A program made the translations under genes and the position numbers. A stretch of DNA of 7,834 bases from the NCBI GenBank assembly GCA_913062735.1, contig CAJXWI010000103.1, forward strand, positions 1-7,834. The letters are read 5' to 3'. The notes beneath the pieces were generated by a model, which was given only the letters and a program-made list of their open reading frames with translations, was not told the DNA's origin and did not search any database. Origin of the DNA: an uncultured Arcobacter sp. Its GTDB lineage: Bacteria > Campylobacterota > Campylobacteria > Campylobacterales > Arcobacteraceae. Positions 4,772-7,834 of the stretch are shown here, piece by piece; the stretch's first letter is position 1, and every line of letters begins with the position of its first letter.

Positions 4772-5035
4772 ATGGATTATGTTGAGTTTGAAAAAGCTTT
4801 AGACTTTTTAGGAATATTAACACGTACTTCAAAAAAAGACTTGAAAAAAAAGTATTTAAAATTGTCAAAGAAATACCATCCGGATAGCCAAAGTGGTTCA
4901 ATAAAGAAGTTCCAGGAACTTAAAGAAGCGTATGATTTGGTATATGAGTATATGGATGGGTTTGAGTTCTTATGTACACAAGAAGAATTCATGGAACAAA
5001 ACCCATTTTTTACAAATTATAAAAATTGGAAATAG
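4772..5035 (+). CDS. Small stand-alone J-domain protein
   Basis: Encodes an 87-residue protein that is little more than a J domain. Helix II LKKKYLKLSKKYHPD contains the HPD at 36-38, followed by helix III IKKFQELKEAYDLVYEYM. About 25 C-terminal residues (FEFLCTQEEFMEQNPFF...) may bind a client or partner. No membrane segment is present. The ATG has an AGGA site 5 nt upstream. The downstream ADP-ribosylglycohydrolase-family gene uses a ribosome binding site overlapping this gene's stop codon, so the two are probably translated together. Its DnaK-cochaperone role follows from the HPD motif; the client is unknown. The opposite-strand frame at 4777-4992 is a shadow. Confidence 0.85.
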   Translation: MDYVEFEKALDFLGILTRTSKKDLKKKYLKLSKKYHPDSQSGSIKKFQELKEAYDLVYEYMDGFEFLCTQEEFMEQNPFFTNYKNWK

Positions 5036-5043
5036 GAGTTATT

Positions 5044-5901
5044 ATGTATGAAAACAAAGTAAGAGATTTGGTTTTAGCAAGTATTGTTGCAGATGCTTAT
5101 TGTTTAGGTAGCCATTGGGTATATGATGAAAATGACTTAAAAAATTTAAAAGTAAATTGGGAGCAATTAAACAATCCTCATGCTATCTGGCACAAGGGTA
5201 AAGTTGCAGGTGATTTTACACATTATGGAGATCAAACATACTTTTTTTACTCTTATGCAAAAAAACAAGAACATTTTGATGTAAACGATTATTTAAAAGA
5301 GTGGAGTTTTAAAATGACTTCATATGATGGTTATGTTGATGGGGCTACTAGAGAAACACTTGCAAATTTAGAAAATAATGAAGAAGGTCCAAAGGGTTCT
5401 ACTTCAAGTGATTTATCTATTGTTTCACGAATTACGCCTTTATTACTTTTATCTTCTTCTAAAGAAGAATTTTTAGGCAATGTTGATGCTTTTGTAAGTG
5501 CCACTCACAATTCTACCTTATGTAAAGAAGGAAGTAAGTATTTTGCGCTTGTGTTATTGGATGTTTTAGAAGGAAGCGATATTTTAGATTCTTTTACTAA
5601 ACATAAAGAAAGCTTCTCAAGAGATTTTCAAAGCTATGTAGAAGAAGGTATTGCTTCTAAACATGGAACTACGTTTGATGTTATTAGAAAATTTGGACCA
5701 GCTTGTGGAACAGATGAAGGGTTTCCAGGACTTATTCATATCTTTGCAAAATACGATAATTTTGAAGATGCCTTGATTTTTAATGCAAAAGCAGGGGGAG
5801 ATAATTCTGCTAGAGCTATGATTATAGCAAGCTTATTTGCAGCAAAAGACGGAATAAAAAATATTCCAAAAGCTTGGTTACAAACAAAGCTTTTAGTATA
5901 A
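5044..5901 (+). CDS. ADP-ribosylglycohydrolase-family protein
   Basis: Encodes a 285-residue all-helical protein of the DraG/ARH superfamily, whose members remove ADP-ribose from proteins or hydrolyse related N-glycosidic bonds using two metal ions. Matches are the N-terminal helix VLASIVADAYCLGSHWVYD (10-28), GDFTHYGDQT (56-65) at the site of the usual TDDT motif, SATHN (152-156), and AGGDNSARAMI (250-260) at the site of GGDTD. The metal motifs are altered, since D63 and D253 remain but neighbouring acidic residues are replaced, so substrate or metal use may differ from DraG. I chose the ATG at 5044, which has an AGGAG site at 5034-5038. A TTG 18 nt upstream is a weaker alternative. Cotranscription with the J-domain gene is likely. 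Confidence 0.75.
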   Translation: MYENKVRDLVLASIVADAYCLGSHWVYDENDLKNLKVNWEQLNNPHAIWHKGKVAGDFTHYGDQTYFFYSYAKKQEHFDVNDYLKEWSFKMTSYDGYVDGATRETLANLENNEEGPKGSTSSDLSIVSRITPLLLLSSSKEEFLGNVDAFVSATHNSTLCKEGSKYFALVLLDVLEGSDILDSFTKHKESFSRDFQSYVEEGIASKHGTTFDVIRKFGPACGTDEGFPGLIHIFAKYDNFEDALIFNAKAGGDNSARAMIIASLFAAKDGIKNIPKAWLQTKLLV

Positions 5902-5926
5902 AAACAAACTATTGCTAGTTTGTTTT
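5901..5926. terminator. Strong bidirectional terminator
   Basis: AAAACAAACTA (5901-5911) and TAGTTTGTTTT (5916-5926) form a perfect 11-bp stem with a TTGC loop. Each arm ends in a T-run on one strand. It lies between the convergent glycohydrolase and FrnE-like genes, touching both stop codons, and can stop transcription in both directions. Confidence 0.8.
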
Positions 5927-6551
5927 AAAAATATCTGTTTTCAGACATATTAGTAATTTGTTTTAAAATATTGTCTTTATTATTGTAGTCAATATTAATA
6001 GGGTAGGCTTCTTTTTTGTATTTTAATACTAAAGAAGGAAAACCCTGAACACGAAGTGTACTTTTTAAGTTTAAATCATCTTGAAACAAAGAAAGTACTT
6101 CTTGTGAATATAAATCACTTTTAAATTTTTCTGTATCTAAGCCAATTTCTTTTGCACATGAAAGTAAAGTATCTTCATTCGAAGGATTTTTTGCTTTTAA
6201 ATAATAAGCTTCTTGAATAGCACTTATCATTTGCTCTTCTTTATGTTGCAGTCTTGCTGCAATTACTGCTTGACATGAAAGATACGTTGATCGTCTTGGT
6301 TTTGCAACTCTCCAATATTCATGGTTAAACTTAGTTCCTGTATATAAAGTGATTTGGGTCCAAATACTTTCTAATTTCTCTTGCATTGCAATAGCCATTG
6401 GCTCATCATTGTGAGGCGCTAAACCACCTGCTACATAAACAATATCAATATCACTTGATAATTCTTTTTTAACTTCATCAAAGGTTTTTTTAAACCCATA
6501 ACACCATGAACACATAGGATCATATACATAATATAAGGTAATTTTCATCAT
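5925..6551 (-). CDS. FrnE/DsbA-family thiol oxidoreductase
   Basis: Encodes a 208-residue cytoplasmic thioredoxin-fold protein of the DsbA/FrnE group. Strand 1 leads into DPMCSWCYGF with the active-site pair C14-x-x-C17. A helical insert covers about residues 45-150, and the cis-proline loop VQGFPSLVL has P172. There is no signal peptide, unlike periplasmic DsbA. The CSWC motif and length match the FrnE/2-hydroxychromene isomerase-like DsbA subfamily, which acts in oxidative-stress defence or disulfide isomerisation. Additional cysteines are at C93 and C132. Two adjacent ATG codons (6551 and 6548) are equally plausible starts, and only a weak GGA lies upstream. The exact substrate is not shown. 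Confidence 0.85.
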   Translation of the reverse strand: MMKITLYYVYDPMCSWCYGFKKTFDEVKKELSSDIDIVYVAGGLAPHNDEPMAIAMQEKLESIWTQITLYTGTKFNHEYWRVAKPRRSTYLSCQAVIAARLQHKEEQMISAIQEAYYLKAKNPSNEDTLLSCAKEIGLDTEKFKSDLYSQEVLSLFQDDLNLKSTLRVQGFPSLVLKYKKEAYPINIDYNNKDNILKQITNMSENRYF

Positions 6552-6600
6552 AAAGCATAATATCCAATTTCTAATTAAGTTAATTTGAATATAAAAACTT

Positions 6601-6606
6601 TATAAT
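6601..6606 (+). promoter_or_regulatory. -10 box of the psiE-like gene
   Basis: A consensus TATAAT lies 21 bp before the chosen ATG at 6628, with the AGGA site at 6618-6621. No -35 box at normal spacing is visible. Confidence 0.5.
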
Positions 6607-6627
6607 AAAATAAAAATAGGATTGAAA

Positions 6628-7044
6628 ATGAAAAGATTATTTAGCAAGTTTGTTGAAGATAAATTGTATATTGAAATATCTATTGCTAGTGTTCTTTTTA
6701 TAGTTGCGATGCTTACAAATAAAATGTTAGATTTTATTATTTATATGTTGTATTTTATAATATTTTTAGAAATTGTGCGCGCAGTTATTAATTATATAAG
6801 AGAACAAAGAGTTATTTTATCTCTTTTAGTAGATGCTTTTATAATCTTAAGTTTACGTGAATTTATTGTGAATGTTGTAAAAATTAATGACCTTGAATTA
6901 AGTACTTTTGATGAGGTTTTAAAAAGTGGATTAAATTTTAACTTGCTGATTCTTGCAGGTACTATTGTATTTTTACTTTTTGTACGCTATTTAGCAGTTA
7001 AAACGTCTCAGCAATATATGTTAGGAAAGAAAAAAATTGATTGA
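6628..7044 (+). CDS. PsiE-like inner-membrane protein
   Basis: Encodes a 138-residue protein with four predicted membrane helices at about 14-31, 35-55, 62-84 and 102-122. Size, topology and the pattern YFIIFLEIVRAVINYIREQ followed by LVDAFIILSLREFIV resemble the phosphate-starvation-inducible PsiE family (E. coli PsiE, 136 residues), whose function is not established. I chose the ATG at 6628, 6 nt after an AGGA site, rather than the TTG two codons earlier. No Pho box was identified, so phosphate control cannot be claimed. The radical SAM gene begins 7 nt after this stop codon, so the two are probably one operon. Confidence 0.65.
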   Translation: MKRLFSKFVEDKLYIEISIASVLFIVAMLTNKMLDFIIYMLYFIIFLEIVRAVINYIREQRVILSLLVDAFIILSLREFIVNVVKINDLELSTFDEVLKSGLNFNLLILAGTIVFLLFVRYLAVKTSQQYMLGKKKID

Positions 7045-7051
7045 TTATAAT

Positions 7052-7834
7052 ATGCCTTTATACAGACCACCCGCGGAAGCAAATTCATTTATTTTACAAG
7101 TTACTTTAGGCTGCTCCTATAATAAGTGCTCTTTTTGTACGATGTATGAAAATAAGGATTATGAGGTAAGAAAATTAGAAGATATTTTTGATGAAATAGA
7201 AGTAATGAGCAGACTTAATCCAGATACAAAGCGCGTATTTTTAGCTGATGGGGATGTTTTAAATGTAGATACTGTTCATATATTAAAAATTTTAGATGTT
7301 CTAATTTCAAGTTTTCCTAAACTACAACGTGTATCTGCTTATGCATCCGCGTTTAATTTACTAAAAAAATCCAATGAAGAACTTCTGTCTTTAAAAGAAA
7401 ACAAGCTCTCTTTAGTTTATTATGGCATTGAGAGTGGAGATTTTGAATTATTAAAAGCTATAGATAAAAGTATAAAACCAAGTAAAATGATTGAAGGTTT
7501 AAATAAAGCAAGTGAAGTTGGACTTAAAATTTCAGCCATGGTTATTTTAGGCTTGGGTGGGAAAAGTAGAAGTAATGAGCATATTAAAAATACAGCTGCT
7601 TTAATTAATGAGTGTAAAATATCATATTTATCTACACTTGAACTTGGTTTTGAAAAAAACAGAAAAGATTTGTTTTATGAAAGGTTTGAAAAAAAACTGG
7701 GAAAATTTACTTTTTTGACGCAAGAAGAAATGTTAAAAGAACAAGCTTTGTTAATTTCATTAATTAATCCTTCAAAACCTGTTATTTTTAGATCCAACCA
7801 TGCTTCAAATACGTTTGCTTTAAAAGGTGTTTTA
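7052..7834 (+). CDS. Radical SAM protein (C-terminally cut by window)
   Basis: An open frame of 261 codons starts MPLYRPPAEANSF and continues past the window end. The iron-sulfur cluster motif GCSYNKCSFC has C21, C26 and C29, a C-x4-C-x2-C spacing instead of the classic C-x3-C-x2-C. Later motifs fit the radical SAM barrel: FLADGDVL (about 67-74) in place of the usual GGEP region, YYGIESGD (about 124-131), and AMVILGLGGK near 165. The family uses SAM and a 4Fe-4S cluster to generate a radical, but the substrate cannot be assigned. It resembles short COG1032-type Fe-S oxidoreductases rather than HemN. There is no clear ribosome binding site, and the start lies 7 nt after the psiE-like stop, so coupling is likely. 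Confidence 0.85.
   Translation, partial: MPLYRPPAEANSFILQVTLGCSYNKCSFCTMYENKDYEVRKLEDIFDEIEVMSRLNPDTKRVFLADGDVLNVDTVHILKILDVLISSFPKLQRVSAYASAFNLLKKSNEELLSLKENKLSLVYYGIESGDFELLKAIDKSIKPSKMIEGLNKASEVGLKISAMVILGLGGKSRSNEHIKNTAALINECKISYLSTLELGFEKNRKDLFYERFEKKLGKFTFLTQEEMLKEQALLISLINPSKPVIFRSNHASNTFALKGVL

Noticed and set aside
4777..4992. 71-codon frame on the minus strand
   Set aside because: It is fully antisense to the J-domain gene, whose HPD motif and start signals are clear; its protein has no recognisable features.
5026..5043. TTG start six codons upstream for the glycohydrolase-family gene
   Set aside because: It overlaps the J-domain gene and lacks a good ribosome binding site, while the ATG at 5044 is preceded by AGGAG.
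6622..6627. TTG start two codons upstream for the psiE-like gene
   Set aside because: The TTG would sit directly on the AGGA site; the ATG at 6628 has proper spacing.

Overview
The window looks like chromosomal DNA from an Arcobacter-like member of the Campylobacterota. This is inferred from the very AT-rich sequence, closely packed short operons, AGGA-type ribosome binding sites with TATAAT-like -10 boxes lacking clear -35 boxes, and the protein types. No database comparison was possible.

Left third (1-2397): a small accessory block sits directly downstream of a complete tRNA-Leu(CAA) gene (2311-2397, minus strand). A direct repeat of at least 77 bp (1-77 and 2253-2329) flanks it. Each copy holds the last 19 nt of the tRNA gene, from the T-loop to CCA, plus about 58 bp of downstream DNA. 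This is the typical trace of site-specific integration into a tRNA 3' end. Between the copies lie a complete hipB-hipA toxin-antitoxin operon and a gene for a 58-residue single-pass membrane protein whose start codon lies inside the repeat. No integrase gene lies between the copies. Upstream of hipB, three similar dyads (TATAC-N4-GTATA type) lie exactly 50 bp apart; the nearest overlaps the likely -10 box and all are good candidates for HipB operators.

Middle (2400-4770): a 216-residue protein of about five 36-residue helical repeats and a YgiN-like ABM-domain monooxygenase lie on the plus strand. They converge on a minus-strand pair: a membrane-anchored J-domain protein, with a SprT-like zinc metalloprotease whose ATG directly follows the J-protein stop codon.

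Right (4772-7834): divergent from that pair is a second operon of a small stand-alone J-domain protein and an ADP-ribosylglycohydrolase-family protein. The ribosome binding site of the second gene overlaps the stop codon of the first. A bidirectional terminator separates it from a convergent FrnE/DsbA-like thiol oxidoreductase gene. A PsiE-like four-helix membrane protein gene and a radical SAM gene follow on the plus strand; the radical SAM gene runs off the window end.

The most notable points are the compact att-flanked hipBA island with its 50-bp-phased operators, and the two divergent J-protein operons, one paired with a protease and one with a putative ADP-ribosyl hydrolase.
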